In this document: positions 53,098 to 63,829 of the stretch, in pieces
How positions within the stretch are numbered: the stretch's first letter is position 1
How the letters are laid out: each line of letters starts with the position of its first letter
From: Lactococcus allomyrinae
GTDB taxonomy: Bacteria; Bacillota; Bacilli; Lactobacillales; Streptococcaceae
Reading direction: 5' to 3'
DNA length: 64,000 nucleotides
Assembly: GCF_003627095.1 (NCBI RefSeq)
Contig: NZ_CP032627.1
Coordinates: 1,426,001 to 1,490,000, forward strand
The notes under the pieces: model-generated
Told to the model about the DNA's origin: nothing
Databases searched by the model: none
Seen by the model: only the letters and a program-made list of their open reading frames with translations
Position numbers and translations under genes: made by a program

Positions 53098-53100
53098 AGA

Positions 53101-54885
53101 ATGAGTATGAATTTAGAAGAAAAACTCAAAGAAATCTTTGGATATGACAATTTCCGAAAAGGACAAAAACAAATTATTGAGCAGGTGCTTTCCAAACAAG
53201 ATACGCTTGGTATTTTGCCAACGGGCGCTGGGAAGTCAATTTGCTATCAACTGCCTGCAGTGATACAGTCTGGTGTGACTTTAGTCATCTCGCCTTTGAT
53301 TAGCTTAATGAAAGACCAAGTAGACCAGCTCAATGTTGCAGGTATTCCAGCGACCTTTATCAATTCAACGATTGACGATTTTGAGTCTAATTTTAGAATG
53401 CAACAAGTCGAAAATGGTGCAATAAAATTACTTTTTGTTGCACCTGAACGATTTGGTTTAGACTATTTTAATCACTTTTTACAACATTTACCTATTGACC
53501 TTGTGGCTATTGATGAAGCCCACTGTATTTCACAATGGGGGCATGATTTTAGACCAAGTTATGTTGAATTTGCCCAGCATTTGCAAGATTTGCCGACACA
53601 ACCTACGATTTTAGCATTAACAGCTACCGCCACCCCAAAGGTTACCGAAGACATCCAAAATCTCCTCTCTATCACTCCTTACAATACTGTAAAGACAGGA
53701 TTTCTTCGTAAAAATTTAAGATTTGAAGTGGTTAAAGGTGTTGATAAACGTACTTTCCTAAAAAATTATCTCAAAAATCGAGAAAAGGGTGAGTCGGGCA
53801 TTATCTATGCCAGTACCAGAAAAGAGGTTGAAGAAATCTGTGAGTGGCTTAATCGCAATAACTTTAAGGCTAATCGTTATCATGCAGGTCTCAGTGAAAA
53901 TGAACGAAAGACCAATCAGGAACAATTCATTTATGATGAAATTCCGATTATGGTTGCAACCAATGCGTTTGGAATGGGGATTAATAAGTCCAATGTCCGC
54001 TTTGTCATTCATTACAGTATCCCTGCAACGATAGAAAGTTATTATCAAGAGGCAGGACGTGCTGGACGGGATGGTCTTGAATCCGATGCAATCCTCCTTT
54101 TTTCACCTAATGATGTACGAATCCGCAATTTTTTGATTGAGAGAAGCGAAGGTGATGATTCCCATAAAGAGCATGAATATGAAAAACTGCGTCAAATGCA
54201 GGCATACACTAGTTCTGAAACTTGTTTGCAACGATATATTTTGGAGTATTTTGGTGATGAAGGACAAGCTTGTGGAAAGTGTAGCAATTGTTTAGACGAG
54301 CGTGAAGATGTGGATATTACTGTTGAGACTCAAAAAGTGCTATCTTGTGTGATTCGGATGGGCGAGAGGTTTGGGAAAACCGCTGTGGCACAAGTGCTTG
54401 TCGGCTCTAAAAATAAAAATCTTGCTAAATGGAATTTTGAAAAATTATCTACTTTTGGTATTATGAAAAACTTCTCTCAAAAAGCTGTGGGTGAGTTGAT
54501 TGACTTCTTAGCTGCTGAGGGTTTTCTCAGTGTGACTGCTGGAAAATTTCCAACACTTATCGTTTCAAATAGGGGAGCAAAGGTGCTTAAAGGTCAGGAA
54601 AAAGTTCATCGTCGTGCGACTTTGATTGCGGAAAAGACTGTCATTCATTCTGAGACGTTTGATGCTGAATTATTTGAGCATTTACGTGTTCTACGATTGG
54701 AAATTGCAAAGAGTGAGTCTGTACCACCATTTATGATTTTTTCTGATGCTAGTTTAAAAGATATGGCTAGACTTCAGCCTGTTGATGATACAAATTTTCT
54801 TCAAGTAAGCGGAGTCGGACCTGTTAAACTTGAAAAATATGGTTTTTCATTTATCAATAAAATTAAAGAATATAAAAAAAGCTGA
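53101..54885 (+). CDS. recQ: ATP-dependent DNA helicase RecQ
   Basis: A 594-aa 3'-5' helicase in recombinational repair. Motif I GILPTGAGKSICYQLP, motif II AIDEAHCISQWGHDFRP, the aromatic-rich loop included, and motif VI YYQEAGRAGRDGLES are present. The zinc-binding subdomain (CLQRYILEYFGD...CGKCSNC), winged helix and C-terminal HRDC domain (about 515-590) complete the bacterial RecQ layout. The true start may be ATG 53107 (MNLEEKL), given the -10 position. Confidence 0.93.
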   Translation: MSMNLEEKLKEIFGYDNFRKGQKQIIEQVLSKQDTLGILPTGAGKSICYQLPAVIQSGVTLVISPLISLMKDQVDQLNVAGIPATFINSTIDDFESNFRMQQVENGAIKLLFVAPERFGLDYFNHFLQHLPIDLVAIDEAHCISQWGHDFRPSYVEFAQHLQDLPTQPTILALTATATPKVTEDIQNLLSITPYNTVKTGFLRKNLRFEVVKGVDKRTFLKNYLKNREKGESGIIYASTRKEVEEICEWLNRNNFKANRYHAGLSENERKTNQEQFIYDEIPIMVATNAFGMGINKSNVRFVIHYSIPATIESYYQEAGRAGRDGLESDAILLFSPNDVRIRNFLIERSEGDDSHKEHEYEKLRQMQAYTSSETCLQRYILEYFGDEGQACGKCSNCLDEREDVDITVETQKVLSCVIRMGERFGKTAVAQVLVGSKNKNLAKWNFEKLSTFGIMKNFSQKAVGELIDFLAAEGFLSVTAGKFPTLIVSNRGAKVLKGQEKVHRRATLIAEKTVIHSETFDAELFEHLRVLRLEIAKSESVPPFMIFSDASLKDMARLQPVDDTNFLQVSGVGPVKLEKYGFSFINKIKEYKKS

Positions 54886-54905
54886 GAAATTCCTCAGCTT
54901 TTTGC
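54875..54905 (+). terminator. Terminator of recQ
   Basis: The stem AAAGCTGAG/CTCAGCTTT with a 6-nt loop and T5; it overlaps the stop codon. Confidence 0.87.
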
Positions 54906-55060
54906 TTTTTATTAACTTCTAAATCCAAAGTACGCTCGATTTGTTGCCGAAGCTTCCTGACATATGTACTAAAAGTACAAATGATGATGATTGTTGTCTT
55001 TCAAACTCTTTCTATAGTTAGTTCAATATAAAAATTTGCAACAACATGAACACTCAAAGA

Positions 55061-56584
55061 TTATTTACTTATTTTTTTATAACGCTGCATCATAATATAA
55101 GCGACAATACTGAAAATCACCGGACCACCAATCATTGAAACAACTGAGGTAAGCATATCTGTTAACGCTTTTGAGGTGTGGGCTGCTGCTGGAAGTTCAA
55201 TGTAATTCACGATAGGTTGAACGATTGTAAAGAAGTTTGCACCAATAACCACAATCAAAACAAGGATTGTTAAAGCTGTTGCAACGAAATGTGACTTGAA
55301 AAATTCAATAGGTTTGTGAATCTCTTTATTTTTCTTAAAGAACCAGTAAGCAATTACAATGAGAATGTAAGGCAAGGTCATTGAAACGTTTGCCATGTAG
55401 GTCAAAACTTCGAAAAATTTGCTCGCGCCTCCTTGAGAAGTGAGAAAATTTAGTACAACGATTAATGTCACAATGGCAAATTGAACCCACATCGCAACTT
55501 TTGGCATTCCATCATCTGAGAGTTTACCAAGTTTGCCAGGCCAGAGTTTTTCTGGTGTTCCTGTAATGATTTGTTTGATTGGGCTATAAGTCAGAGTAAA
55601 GAAGGCTCCCATATATGCTAGCAACATTGATAAACCAATGTATCGTGCAAAGATACCACCGAGAATATCTGCGCCTGAATGAGATAAACCAATAGCTTGC
55701 CCGACTGCTTCTCCAAGGCTTTGAAGAAGCATATAGGGTACTGTTCCGAGATTCATGGTTTGCGCCTTGATAGCTGGAAGCCACTGCGAGTAATCGACAA
55801 AGAAACCAACGCTAAGTATTGCTACAGAATAGCCAATTGCTATAATAAGTGCTGAAATAATGATGCCGCGAGGGAAATTTTTCTCTGGTTTATCCGTTTG
55901 GTCAACCAAGCCCGCAACGGATTCGACTCCACCATAAGCAAAGATTGCAAAAACTAAAAAGGCAATAAATGCAACGCTACTTCCATCAAAGGTGGGGTTG
56001 GGTGATGATGTGAAAGAATGAAGATTAATTGGTGTCGCTGGGTGACCGTTTGCGATGAGAACAATCACCGCTCCTAAAATCAAAATAACATTCAAGGAGA
56101 GAACGGCAATTCCCGCGATTGATGTAAATTTCTTTATGGTATCAACCCCTTTTGAAACCATAAATGTGACAAGCGCCATCCAAACAACTGCTGCAATTGA
56201 AATCCATAATGGTGATGGGGTATGGGTAGAGTTTCCAAAAATCAAATTGACAATTGGAATTAATATTTTATTGGCTACTGTTACCATCCAAATGACATAA
56301 GAGGCATACCACATAAATGTCCCTACAAATGCAAAGGTAGGGTTGACTGACTCACTCATCCATGAGTAAATCCCTCCCTTTTCATCTTTAAAGGCTGAAC
56401 CCATTTCTGTAACCATGAATGCAAACGGCAGGAAAAAAAGCAGGGCTCCGATAATGTACCACGGAATGGCACCATACCCCATTTGGTAGAAGGCAACAGG
56501 AATATTCCCGAAACCGAAAACAGTTGTAAAAATCATCAATGAGAGACCTACAAGCGAGAGTTTACCTTTTGTATCTTTTGACAT
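55061..56584 (-). CDS. yjeM: APC-family amino-acid permease (YjeM / glutamate-GABA antiporter type)
   Basis: A 507-aa transporter with about 12-14 helices. The opening FTTVFGFGNIPVAFYQMGYGAIPWYI and FAIFAYGGVESVAGLVDQTDKPEKNFPRG resemble E. coli YjeM and the GadC group. The transported amino acid is not known; GadC-like exchange in acid stress is possible, but no gadB is nearby. The 5' leader is long and structured. Confidence 0.85.
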   Translation of the reverse strand: MSKDTKGKLSLVGLSLMIFTTVFGFGNIPVAFYQMGYGAIPWYIIGALLFFLPFAFMVTEMGSAFKDEKGGIYSWMSESVNPTFAFVGTFMWYASYVIWMVTVANKILIPIVNLIFGNSTHTPSPLWISIAAVVWMALVTFMVSKGVDTIKKFTSIAGIAVLSLNVILILGAVIVLIANGHPATPINLHSFTSSPNPTFDGSSVAFIAFLVFAIFAYGGVESVAGLVDQTDKPEKNFPRGIIISALIIAIGYSVAILSVGFFVDYSQWLPAIKAQTMNLGTVPYMLLQSLGEAVGQAIGLSHSGADILGGIFARYIGLSMLLAYMGAFFTLTYSPIKQIITGTPEKLWPGKLGKLSDDGMPKVAMWVQFAIVTLIVVLNFLTSQGGASKFFEVLTYMANVSMTLPYILIVIAYWFFKKNKEIHKPIEFFKSHFVATALTILVLIVVIGANFFTIVQPIVNYIELPAAAHTSKALTDMLTSVVSMIGGPVIFSIVAYIMMQRYKKISK

Positions 56585-56652
56585 AAGGTTTCCTTTCTTT
56601 TTGGACGCCTTAGCGTCAGTTTTTTTATTTGTTATGGTACTGACAAGACTTT

Positions 56653-56668
56653 TGAAGTGATTACTTCA
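56653..56668. repeat. 16-bp palindrome shared with 13911-13926
   Basis: TGAAGTGATTACTTCA, reverse complement of the earlier copy; flanked on the minus strand by ACTGA as there. Confidence 0.6.
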
Positions 56669-56698
56669 TCAGTAGAGGATTCTTTTCCCCTACTGATG
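56667..56698 (-). promoter_or_regulatory. Hairpin in the yjeM leader
   Basis: A 9-bp stem, CATCAGTAG/CTACTGATG, directly abutting the 16-bp palindrome. Another hairpin, GACGC/GCGTC (56601-56614), lies close to the ribosome site. Regulatory role inferred. Confidence 0.4.
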
Positions 56699-56853
56699 TT
56701 AGTAGAATGAAAGCAAAGCTTAGTGTTGCTTATCCCTCTGCCTAGAGTTGGGTGATTTAGCAGGCACTTGCTTGGTTAAATTTCTGTCAGTAAATTTTTC
56801 GATAGATTTAATCTATCAGTACAGTTCTCTAATTAGAACGAATAGATATAATA

Positions 56854-56881
56854 ATTATAGACAGTTACAGAACTATACCAA
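56854..56881 (-). promoter_or_regulatory. Promoter of yjeM
   Basis: TTGGTA, 16 nt, TATAAT on the minus strand. Confidence 0.55.
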
Positions 56882-57118
56882 TTTTAGAGATTAGTCTGAA
56901 AATTTCACACTAACAACAAAGCAAGCCGCTCGATATGAACTCTTAATTGAGCACATATTGGGCGACTTGTTGATTGATTAATGTCAGTATTTCCTAGAAA
57001 TTGCTACTTACAAAATGCTGTAAGTATGAATATATCAGTATTCTGATCATTTTAAAATAGAGATAAGATAAGTACCGTGAGCTAATATAACTTTGGCACG
57101 GCGATCGTTACTTCATTC

Positions 57119-57145
57119 ACTGACAGCTTTCTGTCAGCATTTTTT
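57119..57145 (+). terminator. Plus-oriented terminator-like hairpin of TGACAG repeats
   Basis: CTGACAG-CTTT-CTGTCAG then CA and T7 on the plus strand. It lies downstream of pepT but points the wrong way for it, and no plus-strand gene precedes it. Confidence 0.4.
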
Positions 57146-57168
57146 TACTAACAAAAGTCTGTCAGCAA

Positions 57169-58973
<1,805 letters not shown>

Positions 58974-58974
58974 A

Positions 58975-59745
58975 TTAATCTCCCAACGAAATAAAATTTT
59001 CTATTGGAGTTTTTTGTTGGATTTGAGCTTCAATAAAACTTTCGGCATCATCAAAAATAATTTCCGAAATCTCATACTCAGCAAAATTCAGCAAACATCT
59101 GTATTCGTGCTCACCAACTTTTTCAATCATTTCGTATTTCTCAAGCACTTGAACAAAAATATCATCTTTTGTCTTAACGACCTCTTTTCGCATGAATTTC
59201 AAAAGAAATGTCGTCATGTATTTGAGCGCATATTCTAAATCTACATCACCCATTATCTGATAGATTTCTTTTTCAAAATCCGTCAATGACAATTGCTCAG
59301 CCACTTTATAAAAATAATTTGCCAATGTTGCGGTTTGTAGATTATAACGACTAGCAAAATTCAATTTTACCTTATTAGTCCTGTTTGATAAGGTTTGAAT
59401 TTTCCATGACAAATCCAAATTTGTTGCAATTTCACTATCAGTTTCCACAAAAAACGGTTCTGTGAACACATTTCTCGTTGACAGACTTTCTGTCAGTGCT
59501 GACAGATTTCTGTCAGTAAAATCTTTATCTGAAAACACATGAAAGCCTAGATAATAACGCTTATCAGCACGTACAATCAATCCAGACTCAATAAAAGCGT
59601 CCAACTGTCTATCCAAATTCTTCACATCAGCAAATTCTTTATGAATCTGACGCAAAATCGTTTCCTCATGGTGTGCCAAATATTCAATCAGAGCTTTAAA
59701 AAATGGGCGACGTGTCATCCTATTTTCATTGTAAATTTTTATCAT
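58975..59745 (-). CDS. DUF1803-like protein
   Basis: A 256-aa cytoplasmic protein opening MIKIYNENRMTRRPFFKALIEYL, a beginning I associate with streptococcal DUF1803 proteins. The first part looks like a helical winged-helix (HEETILRQIHKEF...LDAFIESGLIVRADKRYYLGF), so nucleic-acid binding is possible but unproven. NLSALTESLSTRN is repeat-encoded (59490-59520). Start uncertain: ATG 59745 fits the family, but GGGAG is 13 nt away; a TTG at 59754 is closer to it. Confidence 0.68.
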   Translation of the reverse strand: MIKIYNENRMTRRPFFKALIEYLAHHEETILRQIHKEFADVKNLDRQLDAFIESGLIVRADKRYYLGFHVFSDKDFTDRNLSALTESLSTRNVFTEPFFVETDSEIATNLDLSWKIQTLSNRTNKVKLNFASRYNLQTATLANYFYKVAEQLSLTDFEKEIYQIMGDVDLEYALKYMTTFLLKFMRKEVVKTKDDIFVQVLEKYEMIEKVGEHEYRCLLNFAEYEISEIIFDDAESFIEAQIQQKTPIENFISLGD

Positions 59746-59991
59746 AAATAGCAAAATACTCCCTAAAGAACTCAAAGTGGAACTCATATAGTCCCACTTT
59801 AAAATTCCACAGAATTTCATACACAAAGCACCCAAACGCTATAACTTTTACAACAAACTATAACCAAACCATTGTAAAAAGACACACGGTTTACGGTACT
59901 TCACTCCAGAACTCACCTGTTGCAAAACGACTAATAAAATAAGCAAGTTGATTTTAAAGTCGTTCTAGTATAACACAGTATAAAACTTCTA

Positions 59992-60936
59992 TTAGGCATT
60001 AAAACTTTCAGTTAATTGAGGAACTACTTGTTTCTTACGTGACACGGCACCTTCAAGAAAGGCATGGTCATCCTCTAAAGTAAAGTGGAAAGCAGCTTCA
60101 ATCTTATCAGCATGAGCGCCCAACTCCACAATTTCTGAATTAGAATTTACAATATCCGTAATCATAAAAACAAAGTCATCATAACCATTTGCTTCCATTG
60201 CTGATTTGATTGCTGATTTAAGGTCAACCAAACGTTCCAAAACCTCAGGAATATCAACAGTGTTCACTTGCGCAATACGAACCTTAGAACCATTTAACTC
60301 AAAAGTTTTCGCATCAATGTCAATCAATTCTTCTGCAGATTTATTTGCAAGATTTGTTCCAGCTTTAAGCATTGCAAGACCATATTCTTCAAGATTAACA
60401 CCAGCAATTTTCGCCAATTCTTCTGCAACTTTATGGTCTGTTACATGAGTTGTAGGTGATTTCAAAAGCAAAGTATCAGAGATCAAACCTGAAAGCAAAA
60501 GTCCAGCAACCTCTTTAGGAATTTCAACACCAGCCTCAAGGAATTTACGATAAACAATAGATGATGCAGAACCAACAGGCTCAACCGTCATAAACAAAGG
60601 TGATGCTGTATTAAAGTTTGCAACACGATGATGGTCAACCACACCAAAAATCGTTACATCAGCAATGTCAGAAATCGACTGTTGAAATTCATTATGGTCA
60701 GTCAAAATAACTGTATCCACGCCTTCTTCCTTTGCTGAATTTACCACACGTGGCGCTTCAACACCAAAGTAATCCAAAACAAACTGAGTTTCCTCATTAG
60801 GCGTACCAAGAGCAACAACTTCAGTGTTAAGCGCGCCATTTGGACGATGGTTACTCAAATATGAGAAACCATAAGATGAACCGATAGCATCAGTATCAGG
60901 TTTTTGATGACCAAAAACAAGAATTTTGTCAGACAT
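59992..60936 (-). CDS. ppaC: Manganese-dependent inorganic pyrophosphatase (family II)
   Basis: A 314-aa DHH-family enzyme hydrolysing pyrophosphate to drive biosynthesis. Motifs: [37 protein letters not shown] (the DHH triad) and the C-terminal [13 protein letters not shown] with the substrate-binding SRKKQ. Length is typical of lactic acid bacteria. SD GAGG precedes the ATG. Monocistronic in appearance. Confidence 0.95.
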   Translation of the reverse strand: MSDKILVFGHQKPDTDAIGSSYGFSYLSNHRPNGALNTEVVALGTPNEETQFVLDYFGVEAPRVVNSAKEEGVDTVILTDHNEFQQSISDIADVTIFGVVDHHRVANFNTASPLFMTVEPVGSASSIVYRKFLEAGVEIPKEVAGLLLSGLISDTLLLKSPTTHVTDHKVAEELAKIAGVNLEEYGLAMLKAGTNLANKSAEELIDIDAKTFELNGSKVRIAQVNTVDIPEVLERLVDLKSAIKSAMEANGYDDFVFMITDIVNSNSEIVELGAHADKIEAAFHFTLEDDHAFLEGAVSRKKQVVPQLTESFNA

Positions 60937-61115
60937 TTTTCTACCTCATTTAAAAAATTTTTTCCCAAAACACTCCTCCTTATCTCTACCTCCTCATAAA
61001 TAAATGCAGAAATAAATTCTAGTGCTTCAGTTTACCCGAATCAATCAGGCAATATTCCCTTAAATTATACCAAAAATATAACTATTTTGCTCTACTTGCC
61101 CTTGTTATTCTCAAA

Positions 61116-61146
61116 ATAAAAAAATCAGAGTAACCCCCCTGATTTT
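61116..61146 (-). terminator. Terminator of the right-edge operon
   Basis: The stem AAAATCAG/CTGATTTT with a 10-nt G-rich loop, T7 on the minus strand, 27 bp past the Spx-like stop. Confidence 0.8.
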
Positions 61147-61172
61147 CCATATCACAATTCTCATTTTCCCCC

Positions 61173-61544
61173 TTATACCTTGATACGTGGCAAAAAAACT
61201 CTAATATCATCCTTATGGTAACCAACCAAAACTTTTTTATCATCAAATATAATAGGTGCTCTCAAAAATTCCGTATGATTTAGAATGAAACGAATCATAT
61301 CAGATGTCGTAAGCTGCTTAACATGGAAATAATTTCTTGCTGCCTTATATGGCTTCATTGACTTTTTAGCTGAGACGATAATCTCATCAAAGCCTCCATC
61401 AGAAAGTGATAATATATGCTTTATTATATCCTCTGAAAGTTCATTCTTTGAAATACTCTCAAACTCAAGTTTATATTTTTCCAACCAAGCAATAGTTTGC
61501 TTATAGGAGTTTTCCCCCACCGTTCCATGATAAACCTTGATCAT
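61173..61544 (-). CDS. Spx/ArsC-family protein without the CXXC redox motif
   Basis: A 123-aa Spx paralogue. The C-terminal half matches Spx: DGGFDEIIVSAKKSMKPY, then FILNHTEFLRAPIIFDDKKV and VGYHKDDIRVFLPRIKV. In Spx the N-terminus has Cys10-X-X-Cys13; here the corresponding residues are Gly and Ser (YHGTVGENSYKQ) and the whole protein has no Cys. It could bind the RNA polymerase alpha C-terminal domain without redox switching. SD-like GGGGAAG precedes the ATG. Last gene of the operon, 25 bp after the tandem-HTH gene. Confidence 0.8.
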   Translation of the reverse strand: MIKVYHGTVGENSYKQTIAWLEKYKLEFESISKNELSEDIIKHILSLSDGGFDEIIVSAKKSMKPYKAARNYFHVKQLTTSDMIRFILNHTEFLRAPIIFDDKKVLVGYHKDDIRVFLPRIKV

Positions 61545-61569
61545 GTTCCACTTCCCCGTGGGCTTCCGC

Positions 61570-62091
61570 CTATCCTCTTAACAACCAATCTAAGGTTACC
61601 TCTCCCAAATCCGCAATCTGAATCAGGTGTTCCAACGAAGGGACAAATTGATTCTCCTCTATCTCTCTGATAAATCTAGGAGAAACAACGGGGAATAGTG
61701 CCACCCCAAACGCAACTTCTGAGAGATTAAGACGAGTTCTTATCGACTTAATCTTCCCTCCCAGTTCGTTCAAAATCTCAGGATGTGCGCAACTTAAAGA
61801 AGGATAGGATTGGCTCAACGTTTCCAAAGGTAAGATCGAGCCAGATTCTCTATGTTTAGCCGTCCTGCCCTCCTCCTTATCCTGAATGGAACCATTCAAA
61901 GCTTCCTCTATCTTTCTTAACAACGTAATATCTGGTTTCTTTCTCAAGAATAAAATATCCGATAATAATGCTGCTGGATAACCTATCTCTTCTGAAAGTT
62001 TCAAGATAGGAATTCTATAACGACGCATTTCTGCTTTAAAATTCTTTATTCGTTCATTAACTTCTGTTTGTTCCATTATAGACCCACTCAT
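61570..62091 (-). CDS. Protein with two HTH-like domains
   Basis: A 173-aa protein. Residues about 10-58 (IKNFKAEMRRYRIPILKLSE then EIGYPAALLSDILF) resemble a Cro/CI HTH; a polar linker follows (60-100), and a second HTH-like region spans about 105-170 (GGKIKSIRTRLNLSEVAFGVAL with IREIEENQFVPSLEHLIQIA and LDWLLRG). I start at ATG 62091, which has AAAGGA 6 nt upstream. It may bind two half-sites or regulate its operon. No family assigned. Confidence 0.62.
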   Translation of the reverse strand: MSGSIMEQTEVNERIKNFKAEMRRYRIPILKLSEEIGYPAALLSDILFLRKKPDITLLRKIEEALNGSIQDKEEGRTAKHRESGSILPLETLSQSYPSLSCAHPEILNELGGKIKSIRTRLNLSEVAFGVALFPVVSPRFIREIEENQFVPSLEHLIQIADLGEVTLDWLLRG

Positions 62092-62143
62092 AAATATCCT
62101 TTCTAACGCACATCTCCTGATCAACCCACCCTTATCAAATTTT

Positions 62144-63148
62144 CTACTTCACTGAGTAGGACAACATTTCTTCATAAACGTTTTGAGCAATTTCTTTTGC
62201 TTGCTCAAGCCGAGCCAGCGCTTCAAACTTATTTTTCTCCGCAAAGTCTAGAGTATTCTCAATTTTCTTCTTTTCTTCTGATAAACGTTCAATTTTTTCA
62301 GCGATAGTGACGTGATTTTTCCTATATTCCCTTAGTTCTGCCCTCTTTTGAACCTCCATTTGCTCAAGTTGTTTTATTCTCACCTTCCATTTTTTCATTC
62401 CTTCACTAAGATTAGTATTTTCAGCTTGCAGGTAGACCAGTTCTTTTTGGAGTCCCGGTTGACTATTACTGCATTTTTCTTGAAGAAGCGCTTTTTTCTG
62501 TAATAACTTCACATTATTATCTTTTAATCGTCCATTTCCATCTTTTAGCTGACCAAGAAACGCTTTTTGATGGGCAAGCTCCTTCTTTGCTTGATTTAAA
62601 GCCAAGTGCAAGGAAGAGGTCATTTTTTGATAGTCTTCCAGTGTCGCCCTTGCTTCAACCTTTAGCTTACTTCCATTCTGTCTACTAAAAACAAGTAGGA
62701 CTAAAAAAACAAAAAGGACAATAACAAAATCAAAAACGAAAATAAAATCTCCAACATGAAGTATTGTGAAAAAATTGTGCTGTACCTCACTTACTCTACT
62801 CGCAGTCGCAATCTTTCTTGGAAAAAAGATAAAGTGTGTCTGAAGCCGATAATACATTAACCCCATAAAAAGCAAGGCACTTCCAATCAAGCTAACACCC
62901 GTGGAAATACAATAGTAAAGCCATTGTTTACGGATAAATGAAGCAAATCCCATCAATATTGCAGTAAATAATGCAGGAGTTAAAATTGTTAGCACAAAGC
63001 CTTGCAGTACATAGTCTAAGTAAAAAATACTTTTTATTTCCAGATAGATATAAATGACTTTCAAAAAGAGAGCAACAATCAATAGCCAGTAAAATAAGCC
63101 TCTAGATTTTAGAACATTCTTATTTTCCCTCAATACCTCACTCCTCAT
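62144..63148 (-). CDS. Membrane protein with an LtaS-like N-terminus and a coiled-coil tail
   Basis: A 334-aa protein. The first about 158 residues hold five hydrophobic helices (RGLFYWLLIVALFLKVIYIY first) and MYYRLQTHFIFFPRKIATAS, resembling the membrane domain of lipoteichoic-acid synthases (YYR...F then a VGD segment, ILHVGDFIFVFDF). The extracellular sulfatase domain of LtaS is absent; instead residues about 165-330 form a long coiled coil. Function unknown. The start (ATG 63148) has GAAGGAG 14 nt upstream; a TTG five codons on is an alternative. Confidence 0.65.
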   Translation of the reverse strand: MRSEVLRENKNVLKSRGLFYWLLIVALFLKVIYIYLEIKSIFYLDYVLQGFVLTILTPALFTAILMGFASFIRKQWLYYCISTGVSLIGSALLFMGLMYYRLQTHFIFFPRKIATASRVSEVQHNFFTILHVGDFIFVFDFVIVLFVFLVLLVFSRQNGSKLKVEARATLEDYQKMTSSLHLALNQAKKELAHQKAFLGQLKDGNGRLKDNNVKLLQKKALLQEKCSNSQPGLQKELVYLQAENTNLSEGMKKWKVRIKQLEQMEVQKRAELREYRKNHVTIAEKIERLSEEKKKIENTLDFAEKNKFEALARLEQAKEIAQNVYEEMLSYSVK

Positions 63149-63176
63149 CTATTTATTCTTTTACTCCTTCGTATGC

Positions 63177-63824
63177 TTAGGGCGTTTTTCTCACTGCCTT
63201 CACTCTTTTTGCATTACGAAACAAATCCGCAATCAGTGCTTTCTCTTCCAGCACTGATTCTGTAAGACGATAATATTCTTTCTCAATTTGGGCTTTTTCT
63301 CTTATAAGTTGCTCTAAAAATTGCTCTTGTTTTTTTCTATCCTGTTTTAATTTTTGGATTTCTTGATCAAGCTCTGATACCACTGTCGTTTTTACTCTTG
63401 TTTCTTCTTTTACCTTTTTGAAATTATCGACTAACACTTCTTTTTCTTCTGATAGTTGTTTAAGCTTGATCTCCGTCTCTTGCTTATTTTTAGCAAAATT
63501 TTGAGTATTTACAGCGATTTTCGACTCTAATCCTTTATTCGTTGCCTTCAAAAGAGCATTCTCTTTCTCAATTTTATCCAGCACCCTAGTATTAGCGATT
63601 ACTGCCTCTGTTGAAAGCAGGTATTCTTTTTCAAGTTGCGCCAAGTTCTCTTGCAAAGTAGTATAATCATCGTTCTTCCTAGCAAGTTGTTGAGCAAAAA
63701 CTTTATTAAAGTTTAAAGTAACCTTTTTTACTTCCATTAATAAGCTTGCTCGCTCGGCTTCAATCCTTGCAGGCATGGGTACACCCAAGCTATCCTTTGA
63801 TTCCTCAACTAATTTATCATCCAT
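63177..63824 (-). CDS. Coiled-coil protein of unknown function
   Basis: A 215-aa soluble protein, almost entirely predicted coiled coil (about 20-200) with K/E-rich heptads such as LDKIEKENALLKATNKGLES and SEEKEVLVDNFKKVKEET. It ends with a basic tail (RNAKRVKAVRKTP). No signal peptide or membrane segment. It starts 5 bp after the partial upstream gene and lies 28 bp before the LtaS-like gene; likely partner of that protein's coiled coil. Family not recognised. Confidence 0.65.
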   Translation of the reverse strand: MDDKLVEESKDSLGVPMPARIEAERASLLMEVKKVTLNFNKVFAQQLARKNDDYTTLQENLAQLEKEYLLSTEAVIANTRVLDKIEKENALLKATNKGLESKIAVNTQNFAKNKQETEIKLKQLSEEKEVLVDNFKKVKEETRVKTTVVSELDQEIQKLKQDRKKQEQFLEQLIREKAQIEKEYYRLTESVLEEKALIADLFRNAKRVKAVRKTP

Positions 63825-63829
63825 AGCAA

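Larger units (their letters stand above)
56585..57168 (-). other. 584-bp region between pepT and yjeM
   Basis: No ORF. It holds the yjeM promoter (56854-56881), a leader of about 263 nt with several hairpins, the shared 16-bp palindrome, and a plus-oriented hairpin near pepT made of TGACAG repeats (57119-57145). Confidence 0.6.
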
